A DNA stretch of 64,000 nt, from the NCBI GenBank assembly GCA_025331125.1, contig JAOALB010000015.1:1-64000 (forward strand), given 5' to 3'. Positions 1-11,696 of the stretch are shown here, piece after piece (the stretch's first letter is position 1; every line of letters starts with the position of its first letter). Made by a program: the position numbers and the translations under genes. Below the pieces are notes generated by a model. The model was not told where the DNA came from. It ran no database searches and saw only the letters and a list, made by a program, of their open reading frames with translations. The stretch comes from Mycogone perniciosa (Eukaryota > Ascomycota > Sordariomycetes > Hypocreales > Hypocreaceae).

Positions 1-63
<63 letters not shown>

Positions 64-79
64 CGCCCCCCCCCCGCCC
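1..79. repeat. C homopolymer tract at the window edge
   Basis: The first 61 bases are all C, followed by a short GC-only stretch that is again mostly C up to about position 79. It is not a fungal telomere repeat (CCCTAA). It may be a true poly-C/poly-G tract, which could form G-quadruplexes on the other strand, or an assembly artefact at a contig end. Confidence 0.9.
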
Positions 80-1773
80 AACCAACGGACTAGGAGTATT
101 AGTAGTACTCCGTACTTCGTACTTAATAATGCAAGGGAGCCACCAATTTTGATGGGCTATCAAACCACGGAATGTGGGCGTCTGGAATCCACCTCTGTCG
201 GTGTCTCGACTCTTGAACAAAAGAAAATATGACCGGGCAGGAAGGACATCAAGGCCGAGAGAAACCTGAAAAGCTGATTTGTAACAACCGTTGGGGCACG
301 AAAAAGTAATTAATACGGAGTATTAGTAGTTGGTTTAGGACTTACGTGGCGTTATTTATCCGTTTGTCGCCCTGGTTGATGCCTCATCTCGGACATATCA
401 AAAGTACGACAAGCACATGTATTGCTGCTACCACTACGGAGTACTCTGCACCAAGTACGAGTACGGAGTACCTACTAAGTATTAGTAGGGAGTACGAGGT
501 ACTCCATAGTAGTAGGGCGACTATGAACCGCACCCATGTTCTCAATCATGACTGGCTAGCGGAACGTCTGCCTTCGGGAAGCAGTAGTAATACTACTAAT
601 ACTACCACCACTACTTATCATCTGAATGATGCGTGTTACTCGGCCGGACCAAGTGCAAAAATTGTCGATAGGTCTTTTTATCCTAGCTACGGAGTGCTAA
701 GGGTGAGACACAGAGCTTGAAAGAGGGGAAGCGGAGCGGAACAAGCCGGGGTGTGGTCAATGCAGGGTGGACGGTCTAGACGTTGTGTCTGTTCACCTCT
801 TAACAACACTGCCTGACGTCTCTGCGGCGCGCAGATACTTGACTAACTAACATACCGTTGCACGCACGCCCTCTCCATTCCAGAACATGGCACCTAAAAT
901 AACGTTCGTGCCCTGTCCTTGGAACCGATGCACCGCGCCGTCCGTCTCCCCCAACGGTATCTGCTACAGCCCAGCATATGCAACTCAAGACCCTGAAACT
1001 GCTGGCACCATGTACTTAATACCCGGAGACTACTGCCGACGACCAGCGCTTTTCCTGGAAAAGGCGGGAGTGGGGTCCTCTCTTGGATCTTGGATAGCCG
1101 TTTAGTGGCTCTTTACTCGTTCGGGCGTAGACTCGCCTGATGTCCAGTCCGGATCATACGATGTTCCTGTCGTGCATTTGCTGGGCATCGCCTTTGTCTC
1201 GTCTCGCCGGTTTTCTGTTCTCTGCTCAGTCAATCTATCGATCCCCGTTTTGCTGGCGACGAGATTGCGCATCACACAGCCAACGGATACCCCCGTTGCA
1301 TCGCCAATTGCACATACATAGTATAGTGCTACCTGCTACCTCTGCAGTCCTAGTCGCCGTCATAGGCAACTGTCTGCCCATAATCCACTCGACGTTTGCT
1401 GGCCATCCGTCCGTGTCGCGCCCTTTGGCCAACCACGACGCTCCGCGAGAGGCTGGGCACCTCCGCCATCGTACAACTCGGCCAAAACACCTGATCTGAT
1501 CATCGTCCATCCCACCCTTCGCTTCGCCTGTGGAAGCTGTCCACAGCCTGCAGAAGCTTCGCACGACCGCACGACCGCACCACACAGTCCACCCTCGCCC
1601 ACCCGCTTCCGCTCTCAGCCATCGGGTCGCAGTCAAGCTCTGACACATCTCCGCCGAACCTCTCCGTCTCTCTATCCTCTTTTCGTCAGTCTGGAGCTCT
1701 CTGCATGAGCTGATTCACGAGTTCCCCGGTCTCTGCAGCCCTCCTAGTGAGCGTGCCTCCTCCGCCGCCCCTA
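80..1773. other. Intergenic/5' region of the SREBP gene, no gene recognised
   Basis: No reading frame here resembles a known protein. The first 700 bases hold four copies of the 9-mer TACTCCGTA/TACGGAGTA (106, 314, 435, 462) and one TACTTCGTA (113), mixed with TAG/TAC-type trinucleotide stretches. The last few hundred bases are C/T-rich, as expected for the promoter and leader of the downstream gene. Confidence 0.6.
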
Positions 1774-4765
1774 ATGGCCGATGAGGATGCCACCAACGGG
1801 CTTGGGTTTGGCGACCCGAGCCTGGGCTTCATCGGACCTGGCTCCGTATCTGTCGGTGCAATCACAGCCCCTCAGACTCTTCCCAACGAAGATATGTCAG
1901 GTGCCTTCTTGGACACTGCCGCTGCTTGGGACTTGGACGTCTCGCCCCCAGACGACTCGTATGACATCAGCACCAACACTAGCACCACTGCTCGCTCTGT
2001 TCAGCCCGGCTATGTGTCCCCGTCCTGGCAGGGCCCTTCCTTTGACCAGCAACAATTATCCGGCTCTTCCATGTCCAACGGCTACGGTTTACCCAGCATC
2101 AATCCCACAGTCTTCGGCTCCGAGGCCATTGAGCGGGGCACCGGCCTGCCGGCCTCGAAACCTCCACCCGGCCCTGTAACTACTTTGACACCCGCCCTCC
2201 ACGAGAAGCTGCGAAACATTGCGATGCCTCCCCACCTTCATTATGGTTCGCCCAAGAGCGCCTCCAGCCCCGAGTCGAAAACGGGAGCTGGCTCGTCGCC
2301 CGACGCTTGCAGCATCTCACAGAAGGATTCCAGGAAACGCAAGGTGTCAGATGACTTTGACGATGACGATGCGCTGGAAGAGGGAGGAAAACCGGTCAAG
2401 AAGACCGCTCACAATATGATTGAGAAGAGGTATCGGACCAACATCAACGACAAGATCGCCGCACTACGGGACAGCGTCCCTAGTCTGCGAATCATGTGCA
2501 AGAGCGCAAGAGGTGAAGACACCACTGAGGATCGTGAGGAGCTGCACGGTCTAACGCCAGCACACAAGCTAAACAAGGCGACTGTACGTCTCGCTGAATC
2601 CTCTCTGTCACGGACATGATGGCATTTGCTAACACTCATCACAGGTTTTGAGCAAAGCGACAGAGTATATTCGTCACCTGGAGAAGCGGAACAACCGGTT
2701 ACTCGAAGAGAATGGTGCGATGCAAGCACGAATAGTAGCGTTTGAAAAGTTGTTTATGGCTGGTGCCATGAACGGCACCATACCGCCCATGCAGCAACCG
2801 CCCACACCCATGCAGTATCCCCAAGACACCCTACCACCACAGCGACTGGCACCATCGCCGCTGGAGACTCCACGGGATCTTAACGGCTTGCCGGCTGGGA
2901 TGATAGACGTTCCCGAGGATATGAAGCGAATTATTTCAGCTCAAATGGCCGTCGGGCAACCTTATGCCGTACCCCAGCAACAATTCCGCCCCAATCACCC
3001 GATGATAACTCACCGAGAGCAAATTCATCAGCAGCACCAGGGCCAGCAAAACGGCTGGTCTAATGCAACCCCTTATCTCGGTAAGCTAATGGTTGGCTCT
3101 CTGGCTGGCCTTATGATACTGGAAGCAGTTCGAGAAAACGAGACTAGCAACGAACAACCCCAAGGTCGTGGTTTATTTGCCCTGCCAGTACAACTTCTGT
3201 CCAGCAAACATATTCACATGATGGGATACGATGCCCATATTTCTCTGAAGTTCTTATTACTCCTGGGGGTTGTTCTGTGGGTTTTTATTCCATCCTTGTT
3301 TTCCTCCTCCGGGGCACCACCCAAGGAGCAACAGGCAGAGGATCTACATCCCGCGCCTCCACCGGCCTCCCCGATCCATGTTCGGCGGCGCGCCTGGCTT
3401 ACTGCCGTGCAAACTGTCTGGGTGCCCCATCACAACTTCTTCCTCGAGGCGGCTGCGTTGATCCTTAAGACATTGAAGCTTAGTCTCCGCAACGCCTTTG
3501 GCGTACAAGTCTATCACTCTTTGACCGGCCTGACCTCGGATCAAGAGACAGCTCGTGTCAAAGCATGGTCTATCGCGCTTGACTCTCAGCTAGCGGGCGG
3601 CGATGTGGAAATTTGCACAAGCCGGCTTGTCTTGACTTTGTTGGCGTCTGGCACGTTGCCCGATACTCCGATCCGTTTGATGCTCAAAGCACTTCATGTT
3701 CGAGTGCTCTTGTGGGACCTCGGCCACAACAGGTTGCAGCTTGGAATAGTTAACGCGATCGCCGCTAAGATGGCAAAATCACAATGGAATGGGGCTCGTC
3801 ACTTAAACCAACTGCTGACCCAAGCGTCGCACTCATCCTCAACAACACATGAGGATGAGCTGCCGGAGCACCTCGCGGCATTGGTGGAACGAGACTGTGA
3901 TGAAGTTCTGAGCGATGTGGTTGTCCAACGTGCTCATAACTTGGCTTTCAACATGGAGACAACACATAACGTCGGGGCGCCTATCGATGGTATGGATGCC
4001 GTGGTTGACGACACAACAGTTGGGTCTCCAATGGATGCTATTGCGGCATGGTGGTCCATAGAAGTCTTACATGACATTTTGACGGCCACCTTGGTCAAGG
4101 ATTATGAGATGCTGAGAAGCCGCGATGAAAGGATTGCGTTAGCACTGAAGGTCGCGCCGATTGGATCTTGTGCTCAGACCCGAGCCACCTTTGCCCGGGC
4201 AGTGTTGGTCGACAAGAAGCGTGGCGCAAACATCGGCGCGGCTCTCCAAGTTCTTCAAACAAATGGCAACGACAACCATCTCGTCAGCCCTATGTCACTC
4301 GTCAAGACCGGCCCCCACTCTCTGGTAAATCCGATATCGATCAACCCCAGTCCACCCACGGCAAAGCCCGATCTTGTACTCTCTCTTCGATGCGCCATGG
4401 CGGTCGCTCATCTGACACGCTTGGATCGCGATCCAGAGGGCACCGAAAAGCAAGTTCGTGAGCTGACCGAGATGGTCCTTATGTTATGCTCAACCACATC
4501 CATGTCACTTCTCGGCTTCACTTCTGTTATGGAGCTGATGGAAAAACTCCTAGAAAATGAGGATATAGCGGAACGGTTTTCTCCATTGTTGGAGCGACTA
4601 GCCGCCCACCTGCGACTCTGGATGGGTGGTCCGCATGGAAGTAAATGCGGCGTGAGGTCTGATGTCCAACATACGGTTATCGACAGGTGTCTAGCCGTAA
4701 CCAAAAGGTTGGTAGGAATGGACCTAGATACTGGATACGGCAGCATGAGTGATGGCGAAGACTAA
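1774..4765 (+). CDS. sre1: SREBP-type bHLH transcription factor, membrane-bound (Sre1/SrbA)
   Basis: Two exons, 1774-2583 and 2645-4765, give 976 residues, close to the length of fungal SREBPs. The bHLH region spans about residues 210-300 and is crossed by the intron. It contains EKRYRTNINDKI, with the SREBP-specific tyrosine (residue 220) where other bHLH proteins have arginine. Two hydrophobic segments follow (about 415-433 and 468-490), then a long C-terminal region typical of DUF2014. The family sits in the ER membrane as a hairpin, is cleaved under low oxygen or low sterol, and activates ergosterol, heme and hypoxia genes. In A. fumigatus SrbA also supports iron uptake and nitrate-reductive genes. 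The start is the first in-frame ATG; a short leader frame from 1747 lacks an earlier ATG. No SCAP-like gene is seen nearby. The family assignment is secure. Confidence 0.95.
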
Positions 4766-5485
4766 GGGCGTTAGCCCACTTCGCGATTATGAACCCAAGA
4801 ATGCAACATGGTCGCAATTGTGCGGCACGACACTACGACACTCCACTTCCCTACTTGTGTTATTTCCCTGCTCTCTTTTTATCCGGTGGCGGACAGTGTA
4901 CAATGACAGATGGCGAATCTTCAAGCAAGATGATGGATGTTCTTGAACTTATGGATGTGTATATAAAAATTCTAGTTTGTGCTCGTTAAGTGGCCTTATG
5001 ACACATGATGCGAAAAGGCAGGGGAAAAGTTACTAGAGGGAGAACGAGGGAGGCGATTCAGGGACTAGCCTTGTGTTTGGTGACTCGACGTGTTTGTTGA
5101 GCTGTTTGCAGCCTTTCTTACCTACCTCTCTTTCTTTGGGTTTCTTTTGTTACGGCGGCTTGATACCTGGCTGGGCACAGTTTGTTAGGGGAACCGCTTA
5201 TTAATGGTTTTCACGACCGAAAGGATAAGTATGGAGTTCCTGAGCATTTTAATAGGCGTCGAATGTTGTGATGGAGTGTTGAGGGCATATCGTTTTAATC
5301 ACCCAGGCGGACAGGTCGCAAGGGGAATATATATCAAATATATCTCTATCAGGTAATTCGATACAGCGCTGCGTAACACATTGTTCAGGATTATCCCATC
5401 CCGTCCCATCCCATCTTGTTCAACATAAAAAAAAATACGTCAATGTCTGTATTCATCACAGACACAGCACAGCTTTGCTTCTGAT
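4766..5485. other. Convergent 3' intergenic region
   Basis: This stretch separates the 3' ends of the SREBP gene and nitrite reductase. It holds no convincing reading frame. T-rich and A-rich runs (for example 5427-5437) suit 3' UTR and polyadenylation signals of the two converging genes. Confidence 0.5.
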
Positions 5486-8400
5486 CTACCAGTCTGGCGC
5501 CGCGCCACAGCTGCCTCCTCCAGCCATCACCTCCATTGGAATAGCAGACATGGGCTTCAAGATATCGGCCATGGACTTGACACCGGGTTTTCTACTTCGC
5601 GTACCAACGAGCTTGAGCTTCTTGTCCATCTCAGCAAGTGGTGCCTCCCCGCTCTCCCCTTTACGGACTTTCCACCGAGTCGTGCCCAGCGCGGCATCGA
5701 GTTCCTCTACAGGCGGGAGCTTGACATAAAGCATAGGATCGCCGGGACGGACTTCAACCGGGAAAGTAGCGATGGAGAGAGCAGAGTCATTGCTACAGGA
5801 GCCACTGGTAAGGTCGAAGTTACGCTTGTGGTGTGGGCAGGATACCCATGGCGCTGGGGCCTGTTCTTGTCCGGGGTTTGAAGGAGAAGGAGAAGTCTTC
5901 TCACCAATGAGGCCGTCGGAGAGGATAAAGGCCCGTTTGTGAGGACACATTTGCTGCGTGGCGTAGAAGCGGCCGCGGATCCGCCACACGGCGAGTTGTG
6001 TGTCGCCGCGCTTGATGGTTGCGGATATGCCATTGGGCAACTCATCTGCGCCGTCAAAATGCGAGACTTCCATGACGGGCTGCCATGAGAGGGCGGACCA
6101 GCGGTCGCGCAGGGCCTTGAAGTCCTCTGTGACGGGGTCTTTGGCCCAGTATACGGGGCGGGATTGATCACGTTCTTGCTCGACATCCATGTTGTCAATG
6201 GTGTCGCTGGAGTTGTGGAATTGCTTGAACTTGCCGGCGATGAGAGGGTTTTTGATGGCCTCGGCCCATTCGTCAAAGTAACCGTCGACGAGCTCTTTCA
6301 TCTGTGCTTCGAGAGAGGCGCAAATGCCGAGTTTGTCCTGGAGGACGACTTCTTGCAGGTATTTGATGCCCCCGGGCAGACTCTCGATCCAAGGGGCAGT
6401 ACGCTGGAGTTTGTCGGCGGTGCGGATGTAGAACATGAGGTATCGATCGAGAATGGGGACGACTTCAGCGGGAGGGACGTCACGCGCGAGGAGTTCTGCG
6501 TGTCGGGGTATGGCGCCGCCATTGCCGGCGACGTAGATGTTGAAGCCCTTTTCTGTGGCAATGAGACCGAAGCTGGTGGTTCGATGAGTTAGCCCCTGAG
6601 CTATATATGGTGTTGAGAGAGGGGGGACGGAAAACATACTCTTTGCTTTGGGCCTCGGCACATTCTCGAACGCAGCCGCTGACACCACCTTTAATCTTAT
6701 GTGGTGCCCGTATGCCTTTATATCTTTCTTCTAATCGGACTGCCATGCCGACGCTGTCTCCGATTCCGAAGCGGCACCATGCTGAACCAACACAGCTCTT
6801 CACCGTTCGGAGAGACTTGGCGTAGGCATGGCCAGACTCCATGCCTGCGGCTATGAGTTGGCTCCAGATGTCGAGGAGGTCCTGCTTCTTGGCTCCGAAC
6901 AAGTCGATGCGCTGGCCACCTGTGATCTTGGTGTACAGATTGTACTTCTTCGCCACGGCGCCGATGGCAAGGAGTTTGTCTGGCGTGATCTCGCCGCCAG
7001 GAACTCGAGGCACCACTGAGTACGTTCCGTTTCGCTGGATGTTGCCCAAGAAGCGATCGTTCGTATCTTGCAAGCCATGCGTTGGCTTCTCCATGATGTG
7101 TTTGTTCCACAGCGTGGCCAAGATGCTCCCTACTGCAGGCTTGCACAGCTCGCATCCGAGACTATTCTTGTCGTTGCCTGTTTCTCGCATGACCTCGGCA
7201 AAGGAGCGGAGGCGCTTCACCATGACGATGTTGAACAAATCCGCACGGGAGAAGTTGAAGTGCTGGCAGAGATAGTTCTTAACTTCATTGCCCATGGAAG
7301 CCATGGTCTTGTTAAAGATGGTGGTGACCAGAGGCATGCATCCTCCGCACCCTGTTCCCGCTTTGGTGCAGGACTTGATGGATGCGATGTCTTTGCATGT
7401 GCCGCTTTTAACGCTTTCGACGACATCGCCTTTGGTGACGTTGTGGCATGAACAGATTTGAGTGTCGTCGTCGAGGTCATCAGTTTCGTCGCCGTCTTTC
7501 TTTGCGCCGAGGATGAATTGACTGGGAGGAGTATCGAGTTGTTTCATGTTTTTGACTATGGGGACGACTTTGACGTAGTCTTTTGTGTCGCCGATCATCA
7601 TCCCGCCAAGGAGGTATTTGCCATCCGAGGTGAAGATGTATTTCTTGTATACGTTTTGAAAAGGGTCTCTGTAAGTGAGGGTCTTGACTTCGGCTTCGGG
7701 CTTGGTTGAGCCATTGGTAGTCCCACTGGTGATCTTCTTCACATGTCTGGGAGGCAGATACTTGGGCCCGTCGCGATCAGCGAAGAAGTCGCCAAAACTG
7801 GCCACGTCGACACCTAGGAGCTTGAGTTTTGTGCTAAGATCCGGGCTCTTGAATGATCGCGGAGAGTGCAGCTTGGCTTGTGTGAGGTTGAAGGCGAGTA
7901 CGTCGGCCATTTCGACGCCAGGGGCAATGAGGCCGAACGTCTGGCTCTTCCAGCTTGCGCATTCGCCTATGGCGTAAATATCTGGCTCGCTGGTGCTCAA
8001 GTCGTCGTTGACGATGATGCCGCCGCTTTTGTCTTCGCATTTGATGCCGCATTTCTTGGCCAGATCGTCTCTCGCTCGGACGCCGATGGCGAAGCAGATG
8101 GTGCTGCATGCCATCTCCTCGCCATCTTCGAATGCGACCCCTGTGACGTTGTTTGCCTCGTCGACGTTGATTCGGCCGACTCGCTTGCTCAGCAGCACAT
8201 CGAGCCCCAAGTCCCTCACTTGCTGAACGACCATGTTACCAGCGTCTTGGTCCAGTTGCCGACTAAGCACCCAGCGATTGCGTTCAATCAGCTTGACTTT
8301 GGAGTACTGTTCTAGGTCCATCATAGCCTTTGCGGCTTCCAAGCCGAGAAGACCACCGCCTACTACAGCTCCAACGGTGCCTTTTTTCTTTCCGGCAAAG

Positions 8401-8955
8401 TCAATCAAGTTGGTGAGGTCACCGATTGTTCGATAGACGAAAACACCATTGGCATCGTGGCCGGGAGTGTGGCTAGGTAGGATGGCATTTGATCCAGTAG
8501 CCAGAACGAGGACATCGTACGGCACAACATCTCCGTTTGCGCAGGTGACTGTCTTCTCTTTGGAGTTGATCTCGGTGACTGTTGTGTTGACATGATAGCC
8601 CAAGGCGCCGTTCGGAACCTTTGTATACTGGCGCAAGAGTCAGAATATGGCTTGTGTTAGCCCTAAGTGGCAGACATGCATACCCATTCTTCTGGATTCA
8701 GATATAAATTTTCGATCTTCCGGTGCTCAAAGAAGCTTGTGAGGCCGACTCGGTTATAGGCGAGATGTGGTTCTTCCCCCAAAACGGTGATGTTGTATTC
8801 TCTGGTTCGTGCGTCATACTTTAACAGTTTTTCTCTTTGTCGCGGACATTAGATACGTAGAAATATTGCAGTCGAACGATGTATTTCACTTACATAAATG
8901 CGATCCCGACCATCCCCAGGCCGACGACAACAATTCTGTGAGGTCCCTCAGTCAT
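5486..8955 (-). CDS. niiA: Assimilatory nitrite reductase [NAD(P)H], siroheme/FAD
   Basis: Four exons on the minus strand (8955-8894, 8834-8684, 8627-6640, 6572-5486) give 1095 residues, the usual fungal NiiA/NIT-6 size. The N-terminus reads as a FAD/NAD(P)H-binding reductase (VVVGLGMVG near residue 10). A BFD-like [2Fe-2S] cluster follows at about 463-501 (CSCHNV...CGGC). The siroheme/[4Fe-4S] cysteines are 683, 689, 723 and 727 (CVGSAWC and CVREC). A C-terminal Rieske-type domain has CPHK and CPHHK at about 942 and 978. The enzyme reduces nitrite to ammonium with six electrons in the cytosol. All three introns have clean GT-AG borders and consistent phase. No nitrate reductase or nitrate transporter lies beside it, unlike the niiA-niaD-crnA arrangement of Aspergillus. 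The upstream DNA carries NirA-like and GATA sites. Confidence 0.97.
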
Positions 8956-9192
8956 TTTCACAGCCAAGTTGATGTCGACTTGCACGTCTCGGGTATGCGA
9001 TCACCAGCAACACACACGACGGCGGGTGAAGACACTCCATTGAGGGCCAACATGTTTTATTAGGTGGCAATTTTGGAGAGCACATGATCGCTAGTCAAAT
9101 CAGCGCACTCGAATTACGCATCTCCGGATTGCTAGGCGTTGTGTATCCCCAATATATTGAGCCTCCTGGCGAGCTATCTCTCTGGTGATCAT

Positions 9193-9368
9193 GATAAGGA
9201 AACCGTTCAAGTGGTTGCAGCCAATCAACTCGTAGTGGAGCCGAAGGTGTCACTGTCGTCCGCGGAGAAGACATTTGAGGATCGCCTTATCGCAGATGAA
9301 CACGGATAAGACGTGAGATAGGGATAATACGGGGGAATAGTCCTCGGAGTTCCAAAAAGACAGTTATC
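9193..9368. promoter_or_regulatory. niiA promoter: two NirA-type sites with clustered GATA sites
   Basis: Reading on the minus strand, 9267-9260 is CTCCGCGG and 9349-9342 is CTCCGAGG. Both fit the NirA consensus CTCCGHGG known from Aspergillus nitrate genes. GATA motifs for an AreA/NIT2-type activator surround them: GATAAG at 9193-9198 and 9305-9310, its complement CTTATC at 9286-9291, GATA at 9317 and 9323, and TTATC at 9364-9368. The pair lies about 305-395 bp upstream of the niiA ATG. The arrangement suggests joint nitrate induction and nitrogen-repression control. Confidence 0.75.
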
Positions 9369-10809
9369 GGATGGAGAGGACCATTGGAAATGACACGATT
9401 ACTCGCAGTACGAGGTACTGTTATGAATTACCATTATTCTCACCAATCTACTCCGTATATTCCATGCATCAGATAGAGCCGACAGCTACGAGCAGATACA
9501 TAGCTATGTATAAATCACTTACACTAGAATAAGCTAGACTGCTTTTTGGGTTCGATTTGGCACAATTTAATCATTGGCTCATGCTCTGTTCCTGAACCGA
9601 TCTCCCGCTCTTATCAGAGCCATGATTCCGCCACACAGACTTATACAAGTGTGGCGCTTCTTACCAGCACAACATGTGGAGTATGGACACTACTGCGAAG
9701 TACAAAAGTCGTTTGAACAGGAGATTGCGGATATAAAACAGAATAAAGGCATATTACAGTGTATTTCAAGAAACTCTACAAAAAATAACAAGACGATAAT
9801 ATCAACATTTAAAGGAGAATAATCGAGCAAGGCGAAAAAAAGGGGCATTCATTCACTTAAACCCTTTCCTTAACCTCTGCGAGTCTCTGGTATTGTAGAA
9901 GATCCATTGAAGCCCGAGTGTCTTAGGTCTAGGTCTTCGTGTGGAAACGACTCGCTCCTGTTCTTCGACCTGGCAGTGTAATTCCTTTTGGCTTTGGCGG
10001 GCACCCCTTCGGGATATCTAATGAGATAGAGCGACTACATTAGCAACTATGTTATGGGAGGAAGTGGTTTGAAGACATACAATCTCTCATCGCATCAGCT
10101 GATTCAAGATATAGATTCTGGAAAGCCTCGAGAAGCTCCTCTTCATTCCAAGACGCTGCCATATCGCACAGCTAGCGAAGGGTCATGAGACGATGCGCAA
10201 GCAGAACTACTCGGGGCTAGTGGAGGGCTGCAAGACCCTACGGGAGCGAGGGTACCCGCACTTGGCCAGGGCTTCCAAAACCTTGTCAAGGGTCGCGAGG
10301 TGATGAGGGAGAAGAGGCAGGCCACCCTCTCAACTAGGCTGTCAGCGCTCATATAGGACTCGGACGTTGACTACCTCCTCAGCAACGAGGTTTCCTACTA
10401 CACAGGTGAAGCCTTGGGGATGGTGTTATTACTCTTTGCATAATCTCGCGGCTGGACAACTGCATAGGAGTCCCTCCCTCGGCTTTAAAAGATCAACTAT
10501 AGGAAGCGTCTTTAAAAGGCCTATATAAGTTCATGCAGTACTGCGAGTCGCCGTAGAGTTTTAAAGAATTCACTAAAGCGACCAGGTTTAGGACTAGGGT
10601 ATTGAGGCTTATTTACTTGTAAAGGGATATATTAAGAAACACTAGGAATATAGGGGAACACAAGGAATGTATAGGAACGCAAGGAATTTATAGGAACAAA
10701 AGGCATATTAGGGAGCTATGTAAACGCCCCATCTACTTTATATCTAGTAATCGGGGCCAACTACAATAAGCTAGGCTGCCTCCTCAGCTCATTCAAGTTT
10801 ACATATAAA
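9369..10809. other. Gene-poor, probably degenerate intergenic DNA
   Basis: No intact gene is seen. Around 10080-10440 short open stretches on both strands, interrupted by stops, look like remnants of coding DNA, but I cannot name a family. The DNA becomes AT-rich from about 10480 and includes a 19-bp tandem repeat at 10640-10715. One TACTCCGTA motif lies at 9449. Confidence 0.5.
10640..10715. repeat. Four imperfect 19-bp tandem repeats
   Basis: Units start at 10640, 10659, 10678 and 10697. The middle two differ at very few positions (core AAGGAAT.TATAGGAA); the first and last are more diverged. The array lies on the 3' side of the minus-strand pseudogene at 10810-11212. The intact relative of that pseudogene is also followed by four 19-bp units, but the two unit sequences do not obviously match. 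Confidence 0.75.
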
Positions 10810-11212
10810 TCCATTGCCTAAATTCCGATTTATCCAAGTCTTGTCGGCGCGAACTCCAGCATGCGTATCCTCATTGTAGGTCTTGAGGCTTTTCGGGTAG
10901 AGAGCACAAAGTGCTAGATGGATTAGGTAGATGAGTTGGAGAGCTGCCGCACCAACAACATCGCCTTGGCTAATAAATGCCCGTGAATCCTCCCACAGAG
11001 GGAGGTAATTCGTTTCTAAAGCTTAACGAACACTTAGGTTCTGAAGAGCCTGGTCCGCAAATGACATCTATACATTCTTATACTCAACTTTAATAGCGAA
11101 TAATAGTGGGTTTAACTCAGTTGTTCTGGTTCCTGATTCCTTTGCCGTTGAATCCGGGTCATTATGGCGGAGCGTCCTAGGTGGAATTGGCTTGGCAAAC
11201 GACTGAAGAATG
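10810..11212 (-). pseudogene. Decayed paralogue of the orphan gene at 39531-40364
   Basis: The minus-strand translation aligns collinearly with residues about 5-135 of the intact protein at 39531-40364. Shared blocks are SF..PIPP..LRHN, LFAIKVEY, LPLWEDSRA, ALQLI and VRADKTW. Two in-frame stops interrupt it: TAG at 11068-11070 where the intact copy has TGG, and TAA at 11023-11025 where it has CAA. Both are transitions of the kind made by repeat-induced point mutation (G to A, C to T). Many silent differences are of the same type, for example GACGTCGTC to GATGTTGTT, although some are not. Homology fades after about 10815. Function unknown. Confidence 0.85.
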
Positions 11213-11696
11213 TCTGAGTTATGACGGAGATCGTGATAGGGGATATGCCATATCAAAGGACTTGACTATGGTCTTCATTTCGGGCTTGATAAATGAGATG
11301 TGCGTGGTTAATGTGAAGGCCAGCAGGCAGAGAGAGGATTGGAAGAGAAAAGGTGCGAAAGGGGAAAGAAGAGGTACCTAGGTCAAACAGATGGTCACGT
11401 GTATATCATGTATATGTCACATGCTCGTTAAAGAACGTTTTGAAGTGTGTGAAGTGAATAAATACTCAAGGTACTAGGAATCCCTATGACTTGGAAGTAA
11501 TGAACAACAAATTTTTATGTTGTTGTATTACAGTTGATAATAAAGGGAGGGAAAAGGCGGCTCTGTGTATTTGGCACTTGGCCAGCACAACGTCATCGGG
11601 GGTCCCTCTCAAAACACCCCGCCATATCTCCCCCCACCATATCACTACCAATCCTCCAAGCTTCATCATCACAACCTCCCCTCAACTTCATCCACC
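11213..11696. other. Intergenic region upstream of vps25
   Basis: No gene recognised. The last 100 bases are C-rich with CCTCC and CACC runs, typical of a fungal promoter and 5' leader ending in the context TCCACCATGG. Confidence 0.5.

Noticed and set aside
1..79. Telomere at the left edge
   Set aside because: The sequence is pure C, not CCCTAA repeats.
1140..1648. Overlapping frames of 119 and 137 codons on the two strands upstream of the SREBP gene
   Set aside because: No motif is recognisable in either strand, and the DNA fits a promoter/leader.
9574..9822. An 82-codon plus-strand frame
   Set aside because: AT-rich, low complexity at the end, no motif; lies in degenerate DNA.
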